Source: Blautia wexlerae DSM 19850
GTDB taxonomy: Bacteria; Bacillota; Clostridia; Lachnospirales; Lachnospiraceae
Length of the DNA: 64,000 nt
NCBI RefSeq assembly: GCF_025148125.1
Contig: NZ_CP102267.1
Coordinates: 1,994,501-2,058,500 of the forward strand
Reading direction: 5' to 3'
Under the pieces are notes generated by a model that searched no databases, was not told the DNA's origin, and saw nothing but the letters and a program-made list of their open reading frames with translations. Each line of letters starts with the position of its first letter. Position 1 is the stretch's first letter. Shown in pieces: positions 36,231-44,553 of this stretch. The translations under genes and the position numbers were made by a program.

Positions 36231-37003
36231 AAAAGAAACAACGAAAGGTACGGCTGATCCGTGCAGCCATACAGCTTATATTTTTTATAGCAGCGCCCTC
36301 CCTTTTTTCTACGGCATTTGCAGGAATCAAATCCATCTTTCTTGCAATCGGAGGACAGCAGAGTGTAACTTGGAACTCTTTTCTGGATATCACGGCATTA
36401 CTGTTGATCATTACCATTCTGTTCGGACGCCATTTCTGCGGTTATGCCTGTGCGTTTGGCTCGTTGGGAGATGCTCTGTATGAGCTTACCGCGTTTATCC
36501 GCGCGAAATGCTTTGGAAAAAAGAAAAAACATGGATATCCTGAAGAATGGGTGCACAGATTACAGAAAGTAAAATATGTGATTCTTGCATTTCTGCTTCT
36601 TTCCTGCATAACAGGATTCTATTCCAAATTACAGGGAATGAGTTCATGGGATGTATTCTCCATGCTTACAACAGGCAGACTGCCGAAATCTACCTACATT
36701 GTGGGAACAGTTCTGCTGATCCTGATCATGGCCGGAATGTGTACACAGGAGCGTTTCTTTTGCCAGTTTCTCTGTCCCATGGGAGCAGTATTTGCAATCA
36801 TGCCGATCATCCCGGGAGCACTTTTCAAACGAAATCGTCCAAACTGTGCATCAAAGTGTACTCTCTGTAAGAAGAGATGTCCGGCACATCTGGATATTGA
36901 CGGCGATACTGCACATTCAGGGGAATGCATCTGCTGTCACGCCTGCACTGCAGTCTGCCCAAGGAAAAATATTCATACAGGCACTGTTATTGATAAAAAA
37001 TAG
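36227..37003 (+). CDS. NapH/NosR-like membrane ferredoxin, electron donor to FMN proteins
   Basis: This 258-residue polytopic protein has about four membrane helices (near 12-32, 48-66, 113-133 and 153-171). It has the characteristic CGYACAFGSLGD and CQFLCPMGA motifs, then two cytosolic [4Fe-4S] motifs near the C-terminus (CASKCTLCKKRCP and CICCHACTAVCP). Relatives move electrons across the membrane from the cytosol or quinols to periplasmic or extracellular redox proteins. Coupling to the flavinylated partner upstream supports that role here. Confidence 0.85.
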   Translation: MKKKQRKVRLIRAAIQLIFFIAAPSLFSTAFAGIKSIFLAIGGQQSVTWNSFLDITALLLIITILFGRHFCGYACAFGSLGDALYELTAFIRAKCFGKKKKHGYPEEWVHRLQKVKYVILAFLLLSCITGFYSKLQGMSSWDVFSMLTTGRLPKSTYIVGTVLLILIMAGMCTQERFFCQFLCPMGAVFAIMPIIPGALFKRNRPNCASKCTLCKKRCPAHLDIDGDTAHSGECICCHACTAVCPRKNIHTGTVIDKK

Positions 37004-37030
37004 TAACTGCTAACTTATTGAGAAAATTTG

Positions 37031-37083
37031 ATTAGTAAGAACTAACTATATTGGTAGACATACTATCCATACAGTGATATAGT
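37031..37083 (+). promoter_or_regulatory. Operator and promoter of apbE
   Basis: ATTAGTAAGAACTAAC (37031-37046) lies upstream of TAGACA (37055-37060), 17 bases, TATAGT (37078-37083). Weaker half sites (CTAAC at 37010, GTTAG at 37091) flank it. Unlike at the feo genes, the operator lies before the -35. Confidence 0.55.
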
Positions 37084-37134
37084 CTATAGAGTTAGTTGGA
37101 AACAACAATAAGAGGATAAGGAATCAGAAAATAT

Positions 37135-38169
37135 ATGACAAACAGACACTCTTTTGTACTGGGACTTTTTATTACAGCCTCCCTTTTATGCACATCCCGG
37201 ACTGTATGGGGAAACTCTGAAATAAACACATACACCAAAACAGATTTTGCTATGGACACTGTAGTATCAGAGACTCTTTACACAACAGGTGAAGATATCA
37301 CAGCAGACGTAATTTCTGCATTAAAAGATGTAGAAGAGAACTGGATCTCCTGGACAAAAGAAAGTTCTCAGATATACCAGATCAATCAAAATGCCGGGAA
37401 TACAACAACGGTATCTGATGAAACTGCCACCTGTTTAAAACAGGTACTGGATTTGTCGAAAGCTTCTGGCGGAGCCATGGATCCTACTATGGGAAGAGTG
37501 ATCCGCCTGTGGGACATTGACGGAGAGGACCCGCACATTCCTTCAGATGATGAATTAAATTCCATGCTTGAAAATGTAGGATATGACAAGGTGACTCTGG
37601 ATGGAAATAAAGTTACCATGCCGGAGGGAGTAACTCTTGATCTGGGGGCTGCAGGTAAGGGAATTGGCTGTGATGCAGCAAAGAAAGTTCTTGATGCAGA
37701 TAAAAATGTATCAGGCATGATCCTGAATCTGGGCGGCAGCAGTGTTATGAGCTATGGAAGCAAACCCGACGGCTCTGCCTGGCAGGTAGCTGTCACTGAT
37801 CCGCGGGATACAGAAGGTGATTACCTGGGAGTAGTTACTCTGAATGGTACTGAATTTTTATCTACTTCCGGAGATTACGAAAAATACTTTATAGAAGATG
37901 GTGTTCGATATCATCATATACTGGATCCTGCTACAGGATATCCTGCAAGAAGCGGTCTCACATCTGTGACGGTTGTGTGTGATGACGGCCTGAACGCAGA
38001 CGGACTTTCCACTGCATGCTTTGTACTGGGAAAAGAAAAGGCAGAAGAACTTTTGAAGAAATACAATGCAGACGGTCTGTTCGTAGATGATTCTGATCAT
38101 GTCTGGATGACGGAAGGCATGAAAGAAAGATTTCAATTACTGAAAGATACTTATTCCATCGGTGAATAG
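37135..38169 (+). CDS. apbE: FAD:protein FMN transferase (ApbE family), exported
   Basis: This 344-residue enzyme transfers FMN from FAD to Thr in D-x2-SGAT motifs of exported proteins. A signal-type N-terminus (1-26) is followed by AMDTVVSETLY, GGAMDPTMGRVIRLWDI, LDLGAAGKGIGCD, NLGGSSVMSYG and the C-terminal metal/flavin region HHILDPATGYPA and DGLNADGLSTACFVLG. It is complete and lies among its probable substrates: one FMN domain at 35634 and three at 40442. Confidence 0.93.
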   Translation: MTNRHSFVLGLFITASLLCTSRTVWGNSEINTYTKTDFAMDTVVSETLYTTGEDITADVISALKDVEENWISWTKESSQIYQINQNAGNTTTVSDETATCLKQVLDLSKASGGAMDPTMGRVIRLWDIDGEDPHIPSDDELNSMLENVGYDKVTLDGNKVTMPEGVTLDLGAAGKGIGCDAAKKVLDADKNVSGMILNLGGSSVMSYGSKPDGSAWQVAVTDPRDTEGDYLGVVTLNGTEFLSTSGDYEKYFIEDGVRYHHILDPATGYPARSGLTSVTVVCDDGLNADGLSTACFVLGKEKAEELLKKYNADGLFVDDSDHVWMTEGMKERFQLLKDTYSIGE

Positions 38170-38241
38170 GTTTATCTTATATAAAGATCTCTGAACTGTC
38201 AAAAATTTCAGTTTTCCGGACAGTTTGGAAATATATTTATT

Positions 38242-38384
38242 GTTACTGTTCACTCCGTTCACAGTAACATAGCCAAAATTCATTCCAGATTGCCTGCGGC
38301 AATGGAATTTTGGCTTGTATGTCTCGGGATTTTGGCATATTCATGCCAAAACACCTCGCGGGATAGTGGTGTGTGAACAGTAAC
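38242..38384. repeat. 143-bp multi-hairpin repeat (family C), longest copy
   Basis: This copy consists of successive hairpins: GTTACTGT/ACAGTAAC (38242-38268), GCCAAAATTC/GAATTTTGGC (38272-38314), TTTTGGCAT/ATGCCAAAA (about 38332-38351), closing with GTGAACAGTAAC. The outer ends are inverted copies. A shorter reverse-oriented version is at 52456-52500 and the 27-base hairpin alone is at 25366. It fills most of the gap between apbE and the surface protein gene. It could act as an mRNA-end hairpin. Confidence 0.6.
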
Positions 38385-38419
38385 TATTTATTAACTCATA
38401 TTCAGGAGGATTTAAAGGT

Positions 38420-40309
38420 ATGCGCAAGGGAAATTTAATCAAAATGGCAGCTCCTGCAATTTTAAGTGCAGCAATGATGGTTTCAGGATTACCGGTTATG
38501 GCTGCGGATTTTACATCTGATACTGCTGTGGAGATTGAGGCACAGACAGATGAGTTTGATGCAGCAGATGACACCGCTGATGCTTTTGCAGGCGATGAGG
38601 AAACACCTTTTGTTGACGATCAGGCAGCAGCAGAAGATGAATTCGCTGCAACAGCAGAAACAGGCTACAAATATGTCTATGCAGGTCTGACATGGGCACA
38701 GTACTGGGCATCTGAGGGAGTTTATAATGCTGCAAACACAGCTTCCAATGGAACAAAAGACAGCCATGATGAACTTGACAAAGGCGGTTTCGACACAGTA
38801 ACCAGAGCTACTGTAAACCATGGCCTGCACAGAGGAAGCTACCAGTGTGAAGCAATCATGTATGACAAAAACGGCGGTTCTTATGAGATTTCCTACTGGA
38901 CCTCAGCTAATGATGCAGTTCTTACAGACGGAACAACTGTAAAGCTGAATCAGCCTGAAAGAGGACAGATTACAAAAGCTGATGGAAGTGTTGTAGAATT
39001 CGACCATTATAACGTAGTAGGCCTGAAATATATACCTGTCGCAGTAAAAGCAGAAGATTATGAAGCCTTCAAATCCCAGTTCAAGGTTGTGGAAGACGGA
39101 AGCACAGTTGCCGGAGGATTTGGAGAAAACAATTTGCAGTCCTATAGTGCAGTTGCGGATGTTACCGCTGAAACAAACGGCTTAAAAGAAGCTGTAAAAG
39201 GTTCCGATGGAACATTCACATTCAAGGCCAGAACAAACGGTACAGGTTCCGGACTTAAAGATCAGGCACTCCAGACAGCATCCAATGTTACCGCAACAGT
39301 AAAAGAAGCAAGTGGAAGTTACGGCGAATTCTTAAGAGTAGATATTACAGGTGACGGATATGGAGCTCTTGGTGCTAAAATGTATGCTGTAAAATGGGAT
39401 TACTACGGAAATGGTGATAAAGTTCTGGCATCTTACGGAACAAAATTTGCAGCAGATAATTGGATGCACAAGGCAATGGGAATCCAGCTTGGTCTGACAG
39501 ATTCCTACCGCTGCCAGCTTCCAAAAGGAACAGATGGAACCGGCAAATGGAAAATCGCCGTATATGCAATGGGATATGCAGATACTGTATTTGAAGTTAA
39601 TGCAACAGATGCAAACATCGTAAAACCGGAAGCAGGAGAAGCAGATACAACAGTATTAAAAGCAGCAGTAGAAAAAGCAGAAGCCTTAAAAGAAGCAGAT
39701 TACACAGCAGATTCCTGGAAGGCAATGCAGTTAGAGCTTCAGGAAGCAAAGGATCTTCTTGCAAAAGAAAAGCCAACTCAGGCAGAGGTTGATGAAGCTA
39801 CAACTCATCTGAACGCAGCAGTAGAGGCTCTTGTTAAAGCAGATACGAAGGTAACAGTAACTCTCAACAAGAAAACAGCCACTGTTTACAAAGGAAAAAC
39901 AACTACACTGAAGGCAACTGTAACAGGAGCAGATGCACCAAAAGTTACATTTACTTCCAGCAACCCAAAAGTTGCAGCCGTAAACAAAACAACCGGTAAG
40001 GTTACTGCAAAGGCAAAAGGTACCGCAGTCATCACAGCTAAATGCGGAGATGTAAAGGTAACCTGCAAAGTAACAGTTAAAAATCCAACTCTTACACTGA
40101 GCAAAACATCTGTATCTGTAAAAGTCGGCAAAACAACTAAGATTACAGCAAAAGCAGCTCCATCAGGAAAAGTTACATACAAATCCGGCAACAAGAAAAT
40201 TGCTACAGTATCATCCAATGGTACAATTAAGGGTATTAAAAAGGGTACTGCCAAAATCACAGTAACATGCAATGGTGTAACCAAAACAGTTAAAGTAACT
40301 GTAAAATAA
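38420..40309 (+). CDS. Secreted Tp47-domain surface protein with FIVAR-like and two Big_2 domains (B)
   Basis: This 629-residue exported protein has a signal peptide (1-29) and an acidic linker (30-80). Residues 82-395 align by eye with treponemal Tp47: TWAQYWASEG, KGGFD-TVTRAT at 122-131, KYIPVAVKAED and WDYYGNGDKVLASYGTKFAAD-W. A FIVAR-like helical segment (about 405-475) and two Big_2 domains (about 478-629) follow; the last Big_2 is nearly the same as in protein A. No sortase motif is present. The D-x-V-T-R-A-T segment resembles the ApbE target motif with Arg for Gly. The family is usually named penicillin-binding for the treponemal protein; that activity is not supported here. Confidence 0.8.
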   Translation: MRKGNLIKMAAPAILSAAMMVSGLPVMAADFTSDTAVEIEAQTDEFDAADDTADAFAGDEETPFVDDQAAAEDEFAATAETGYKYVYAGLTWAQYWASEGVYNAANTASNGTKDSHDELDKGGFDTVTRATVNHGLHRGSYQCEAIMYDKNGGSYEISYWTSANDAVLTDGTTVKLNQPERGQITKADGSVVEFDHYNVVGLKYIPVAVKAEDYEAFKSQFKVVEDGSTVAGGFGENNLQSYSAVADVTAETNGLKEAVKGSDGTFTFKARTNGTGSGLKDQALQTASNVTATVKEASGSYGEFLRVDITGDGYGALGAKMYAVKWDYYGNGDKVLASYGTKFAADNWMHKAMGIQLGLTDSYRCQLPKGTDGTGKWKIAVYAMGYADTVFEVNATDANIVKPEAGEADTTVLKAAVEKAEALKEADYTADSWKAMQLELQEAKDLLAKEKPTQAEVDEATTHLNAAVEALVKADTKVTVTLNKKTATVYKGKTTTLKATVTGADAPKVTFTSSNPKVAAVNKTTGKVTAKAKGTAVITAKCGDVKVTCKVTVKNPTLTLSKTSVSVKVGKTTKITAKAAPSGKVTYKSGNKKIATVSSNGTIKGIKKGTAKITVTCNGVTKTVKVTVK

Positions 40310-40320
40310 TCTGAGCTGAG

Positions 40321-40363
40321 AAAAGAAATCCTGTATCCCACCAGAAAGGGCAGGATTTCTTTT
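40321..40363. terminator. Hairpin terminator after surface protein B
   Basis: AAAAGAAATCCTG and CAGGATTTCTTTT form a perfect stem with T-run. Confidence 0.85.
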
Positions 40364-40441
40364 CAACTGTAAAACTTTATACAGTTATTACGGTAATCAC
40401 CAGAATATGATTTTCTGAAACTATTGAAGAAGGAGGAATTT

Positions 40442-41944
40442 ATGGACAAAAATAATGAGCAGAAAAATAATAAGACTCCGGAAATGAAACCCAAACAGGA
40501 CAGTTTCCGTCCATGGTTAAAGCTTATTCCTGCGGCAGCAGTTTTTGCAGCAGTCTGTGTAACCTGTTATCAGGCAGATAAAAGTCCTGTGGAGACTACA
40601 TCAGTTTCCGATAATAATGTTATGTCTACTGATGAGATTAAAGAATTGATTTCACAAGGAACTGCAGGTAAGGATTTTGATTCAGAAGACTCTTCTGAAA
40701 CCAATGGAACCTCAATTTCAAAAACATCAAAAAAGACAAAAAAAACAAGTAAGATTAAAACAGGAACAAAGAAAAATTCATCTACAGGTTCCTCTGCAAA
40801 TGGAGGTACAGCAGGGGGTGGTGCAGGAAGCACAGTCACACCAACTACAGAAGTTCCTGCCGGTGGATATGCAGACGGTACCTATACAGGCTCCGGAACC
40901 GGTTTCGGAGGAACGATCACTGTTCAGGTAACTGTCACTGACCATAAAATTGCAGCTATCAATATTGTAGATGCATCAAATGAAACAGCCTCTTATTTTG
41001 CAAATGCACAGGGTGTGATCAGCAAAATTCTTGCAAGCCAGTCTCCTAACGTAGATGCAGTCAGTGGTGCCACTTATTCTTCAAACGGAATTATTACTGC
41101 GGTTCAGAATGCATTGTCACAGGCAATTCCATCAGGAAATCAGGCAGTTGTTACGCCAACTCCCACTCCATCACCGAAACCGACAAAGAAACCTTCTCCA
41201 ATACCGAAGCCGGGAGACGAACAGATTTACAAAGACGGAACCTATACAGGAACCGGTAAAGGATACAGTGGGACAATTACGTTGACAGCTAAGATAAAAA
41301 AAGGTATGATCAAGTCTCTGGAAGCAGAGCATACAGATACGCCTATGTTCTTTAAGAAAGCATGGGATATCCTGGAAAATGAGATCATTCAGAATCAGTC
41401 TGTCGATGGCATTGATACTGTCAGTGGTGCGACCTACTCTTCAAAGGGTATCATAAACGCAATGAAAGATATTCTGAAACAGGCAGAAAAAGGCACCACA
41501 AAAGTGACACCAACTCCAACACCAGAAGTAACAGTTACGCCAACTCCTGAAGCAACCCCAACCCCGACACCGGAAGAAACTCCGACTCCAGAAGTTACTC
41601 CAACACCAGAGGAAACACCAGCTCCCACACCAACACCGGAAGAGACTCCGGAGCCTACGCCGGAACCTACAGGACCATATATTGACGGAACTTATACAGG
41701 CTCAAGCTACGGATACAGTGGAAGAGTAAATGTGACCGTAACGATTCAGGGCGGTCAGATTGCATCTATTGAACAGAGTAACAGTGATTCACCTGAGTAC
41801 TTTGATTATGCATGGGAAACTATTTATCCTCAGATTATGGGAAATCAGTCAGCAGACGGAATTGATGCTGCAAGCGGTGCCACTTATTCCTCAGAAGGAA
41901 TCCTTGGAGCAATTCAGAAAGCACTTGCCCAGGCATTGGCATAA
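40442..41944 (+). CDS. Membrane-anchored protein with three flavinylated FMN-binding domains
   Basis: This 500-residue protein has a single N-terminal helix (about 26-43) with a cytosolic basic start, a Lys/Ser/Thr linker to about 140, then three FMN_bind domains. These are separated by Pro-Thr-Glu repeats (TPTPEET type) that should act as wall-spanning rods. Each domain has a perfect D-x2-SGATYSS target: D205-T211, D325-T331 and D475-T481. It could move electrons through three covalent FMNs from the membrane to the wall surface. ATG 40442 follows AGGAGG; the ORF upstream of it is rejected. It belongs with ApbE and the NapH-like donor. Confidence 0.9.
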   Translation: MDKNNEQKNNKTPEMKPKQDSFRPWLKLIPAAAVFAAVCVTCYQADKSPVETTSVSDNNVMSTDEIKELISQGTAGKDFDSEDSSETNGTSISKTSKKTKKTSKIKTGTKKNSSTGSSANGGTAGGGAGSTVTPTTEVPAGGYADGTYTGSGTGFGGTITVQVTVTDHKIAAINIVDASNETASYFANAQGVISKILASQSPNVDAVSGATYSSNGIITAVQNALSQAIPSGNQAVVTPTPTPSPKPTKKPSPIPKPGDEQIYKDGTYTGTGKGYSGTITLTAKIKKGMIKSLEAEHTDTPMFFKKAWDILENEIIQNQSVDGIDTVSGATYSSKGIINAMKDILKQAEKGTTKVTPTPTPEVTVTPTPEATPTPTPEETPTPEVTPTPEETPAPTPTPEETPEPTPEPTGPYIDGTYTGSSYGYSGRVNVTVTIQGGQIASIEQSNSDSPEYFDYAWETIYPQIMGNQSADGIDAASGATYSSEGILGAIQKALAQALA

Positions 41945-42016
41945 AATTATTGTAAGAGAAAAAATCATATGCTCTGGCTATTTCTAACTTATAACGTAAA
42001 AATGGAGGACAACAAT

Positions 42017-42277
42017 ATGATTAAAACAACTGTAAAAGTAGACGGTATGATGTGCGGAATGTGCGAATCTCACGTAAACGATGCAGTGAGAAAAGTCTTT
42101 CAGGTAGATAAAGTTACTTCTTCCCACAGCAAAGGGGAAACTGTGATCATTTCAGAGAAATCTGTAGACGAAGCAAAGCTAAAAACAGCCATCAGCGCAA
42201 CAGGATATGAAGTAAAAGGTATCAGTTCAGAACCTTATGAAAAAAAGAAAGGTCTGTTTTCATTTCTTCATAAATAA
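42017..42277 (+). CDS. CopZ-like heavy-metal-associated protein
   Basis: This 86-residue protein has an HMA fold with metal loop GMMCGMCESHV (Cys-x2-Cys near 12-15) and a typical C-terminal YEVKGI strand. A basic and aromatic tail (KKKGLFSFLHK) is added. It is a probable soft-metal chaperone (Cu, or Zn/Cd). It has a GGAGGA ribosome site and ends the surface redox cluster before a terminator. Confidence 0.85.
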   Translation: MIKTTVKVDGMMCGMCESHVNDAVRKVFQVDKVTSSHSKGETVIISEKSVDEAKLKTAISATGYEVKGISSEPYEKKKGLFSFLHK

Positions 42278-42323
42278 TGAGCATGTTCAGTAAATATCAT
42301 TAAATCATAAACCTATTAAAAAA

Positions 42324-42365
42324 CCAGGCAGAAACTTTGCAGATTATACTGCAGTTTTTGCCTGG
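42324..42365. terminator. Hairpin terminator after CopZ-like gene
   Basis: CCAGGCAGAAACT pairs with AGTTTTTGCCTGG, then CTTTCT; A-run on the other side. Confidence 0.75.
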
Positions 42366-42571
42366 CTTTCTCTGTGCCAACAAATTGATTTCTCGACAAA
42401 TCTCGAATAATGGCGTTAAAAAGTCTGAAAAATTCCCCAAAATCAGTTGCTTAATTTGTACAAAACATGGTAGACTATTTGTAGTTAAGAAGTGACAGAA
42501 ATTTACAATTACTTAACCGAATCAGGTGAGACAAATGACTCTATCAGCCTGATTAATCAGGAGATGAAAGA
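42366..42571 (+). other. Upstream region of the M56 gene pair
   Basis: No gene is seen. AACTACAAATAGTCTA, read on the minus strand at 42471-42486, resembles one half of a BlaI/MecI box (ACTACA), which would fit the BlaR-like protein downstream. A wider inverted repeat GTTAAG...CTTAAC spans 42484-42517. Both are weak. Confidence 0.3.
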
Positions 42572-42958
42572 ATGAAAAGAAAAATAGAACTTGTCTGCTG
42601 GATTTTATTTACCTTATGTTCTGGTATTTGCTTCTTTATCAATTTTATGAGCAAACCTCCTGTAGACGATACACATAAATTTACCTTATATATGATCGGT
42701 GCTGCAACAGTATCTTTACTTTATCCGGGAACCATGTTTATCCTTGGACTGAGAAACAGTTATCTGTATGATAAATTAAACAAATTTGCTAAAGAAAAGG
42801 GCGAGACGGAAACTGTCAAATTTACACAGATTTCAAAACCATCCGTATCAGGATATACAGTCTCTGATATGAAAACCCTTGTCAGCGCTCTAATCTCTGA
42901 TAAGAAACTTACAGAGGAAGAGAAAGAATTCTTATTAGAATACATTAAGAAGAAATGA
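42572..42958 (+). CDS. Small two-helix membrane protein of unknown function
   Basis: This 128-residue protein has two membrane helices (about 6-27 and 39-60) and a cytosolic region ending in a charged helix (KKLTEEEKEFLLEYIKKK) resembling SHOCT-type tails. I do not recognise the family. It precedes the M56 gene by 13 bases, the place where a BlaI repressor gene would normally stand, but it has no winged helix. Confidence 0.6.
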   Translation: MKRKIELVCWILFTLCSGICFFINFMSKPPVDDTHKFTLYMIGAATVSLLYPGTMFILGLRNSYLYDKLNKFAKEKGETETVKFTQISKPSVSGYTVSDMKTLVSALISDKKLTEEEKEFLLEYIKKK

Positions 42959-42971
42959 TGTGATGTTTTAA

Positions 42972-44282
42972 ATGGAACTATTAGTCTGTATGTCCATTTC
43001 AGGAAGCATTCCTGTTGTGATCTGTTTGCTTTTATATGTGATTCAGTGTGAAAATTATAATTACATTCTTGGAAGAAGATTACTACTGACAGGCGTATTC
43101 TTTTATCTTGTGCCGATACAGTTGATAAAATATCTGATACCTGAAGAAGTCTATCCAGAGGCTCTTTTTAACGAAGAAGCTCAACTGTACTTATCCAACT
43201 CCTTATCTTTCTGGACTGAGCGAAAGGGAGAATACATATGGATGCCGCAATGGTTTGATATTATGGCTAAGCTCTGGCTTAGTGGAATTGTTATCTTTGC
43301 GGTTTATGAAATCATCAAATACTGGAGAAGTGCACATTCTATCAATAATTTCATTTTTGAAAAAGAAGAAGATCCGGAAAATAATCTTACCTATTATCTG
43401 ATTCCGGATGATACTTATGGACCATGTACCATAGGCTTTTTTCGTCAGAAGATTGTGATTCCGGAGAGTTTCCCTCTGCATCCTGATTTTGTCATGGTAT
43501 ATAAACATGAAGGTGCCCATCTAAAGAATCACGACAATTTAGTAAAACTGTTATGTCTCCTTGTCCTGTGTGTACACTGGATGAACCCTGTGGCATATCT
43601 TTTACTTCTCCTTTACATCGATACAGCAGAAATAGTCAGTGACAGCGTGGCAGTAGAAGGCTGTCCAAAAGAAAAACGCAAAGACTACGCCAAACTGCTG
43701 GTGTTAGAAGCCTCAACTTCGGACATACGTCCGGTTGTATGGAAAAATAATTTTTCCGGACATAAAAAAGATAAAGAAGGAAAAGATTTTAAAACAATAA
43801 AAAGGAGGATTAACTACATGATGAAAGAAAAGAGAAAAGGATTGTTGCAGAGAGGGATTATGGTGGCAGTGTCAGCACTGACAATTGTGGCTGGAGCCGG
43901 GACGGTGTTGGCGTATGAGGCAATGCCGTCATCTGACGAAAGTTTTAGTAGTGTTGTTTTGGTTGATTCTTTAGATGATTTTGGAGATGATTGCATAAAA
44001 GCAAATATGGTGAATGTAAATATCATAGATACTCTTGATTTTTCAGAACATGACAGTATTTTTATTGATACAAATGATAATCCAATAGTTTGCGACGAGT
44101 CTTCATCTACTTATGCATTATGTACACATGCTATGGTAAATGGAACTTTTTATACTCATGCTAAAAACTCATCAGGTGGATGCACTGTCAAATTATATAC
44201 CTGCCAAAAATGCAAAAAATGTGGATATCGTGCAAATGCAGTATATCAAAATACTATCACTTATGCTAAATGTCCTCATTAA
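42972..44282 (+). CDS. M56 (BlaR1-like) membrane metallopeptidase with Cys-rich C-terminus
   Basis: This 436-residue protein has three N-terminal membrane helices, a Zn-protease motif HEGAH at about residues 179-183 in the third cytosolic loop, and a fourth helix near 290-310. The outer C-terminal domain is short and has no penicillin-binding fold. It ends in a Cys-rich segment (CTVKLYTCQKCKKCGYRA...C) like a zinc ribbon. BlaR-type proteins sense an outside signal and cleave a repressor, but no BlaI is adjacent. Inside the gene, AAAGGAGGA at 43801 precedes an in-frame ATG at 43818 whose product would start with a signal-peptide-like sequence. Confidence 0.78.
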   Translation: MELLVCMSISGSIPVVICLLLYVIQCENYNYILGRRLLLTGVFFYLVPIQLIKYLIPEEVYPEALFNEEAQLYLSNSLSFWTERKGEYIWMPQWFDIMAKLWLSGIVIFAVYEIIKYWRSAHSINNFIFEKEEDPENNLTYYLIPDDTYGPCTIGFFRQKIVIPESFPLHPDFVMVYKHEGAHLKNHDNLVKLLCLLVLCVHWMNPVAYLLLLLYIDTAEIVSDSVAVEGCPKEKRKDYAKLLVLEASTSDIRPVVWKNNFSGHKKDKEGKDFKTIKRRINYMMKEKRKGLLQRGIMVAVSALTIVAGAGTVLAYEAMPSSDESFSSVVLVDSLDDFGDDCIKANMVNVNIIDTLDFSEHDSIFIDTNDNPIVCDESSSTYALCTHAMVNGTFYTHAKNSSGGCTVKLYTCQKCKKCGYRANAVYQNTITYAKCPH

Positions 44283-44305
44283 TTATTCTATAATAAAACA
44301 AGGGT

Positions 44306-44491
44306 AAAGCCTAAACAATATTAAGCTATAAATAAGCAAATACGGAAAAATACACAAAAATATGGGCTTCTTATTTGTGGTTTAAATATATTTAAACCAA
44401 TCAAGTAAAGCATATCTTTGTAATTAGAGATATATGTGCAATATTTTAAATTTCCTTATTTATAGGTTAAGCTTAATAGTGTTTAGGCTTT
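44306..44491. repeat. 186-bp imperfect inverted repeat with internal 20-bp palindrome (family B)
   Basis: The ends AAAGCCTAAACAATATTAAG... (44306-44341) and ...TGTTTAGGCTTT (44450-44491) are inverted. The first 22 bases match at 21 positions, and pairing then continues for 14 more after a 6-base bulge. Near the centre is a perfect palindrome GGTTTAAATATATTTAAACC (44379-44398). It is MITE-like or a large hairpin at the 3' end of the M56 gene. No ORF is seen. Confidence 0.6.
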
Positions 44492-44553
44492 GTTAATGTA
44501 TCATTAACTCTCGCTTTCTGAAATACTTTCTCAATATCCTCCCAATTATCCTC

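Noticed and set aside
33444..40309. Annotating the Tp47-like proteins as beta-lactamases or penicillin-binding enzymes
   Set aside because: The label comes from the treponemal protein only; no S-x2-K or similar motif is seen and the context is redox and metal genes.
41434..41628. Minus-strand frame of Gly-Val repeats
   Set aside because: It is the antisense of the Pro-Thr-Glu linker of the three-FMN protein and has no ribosome site.
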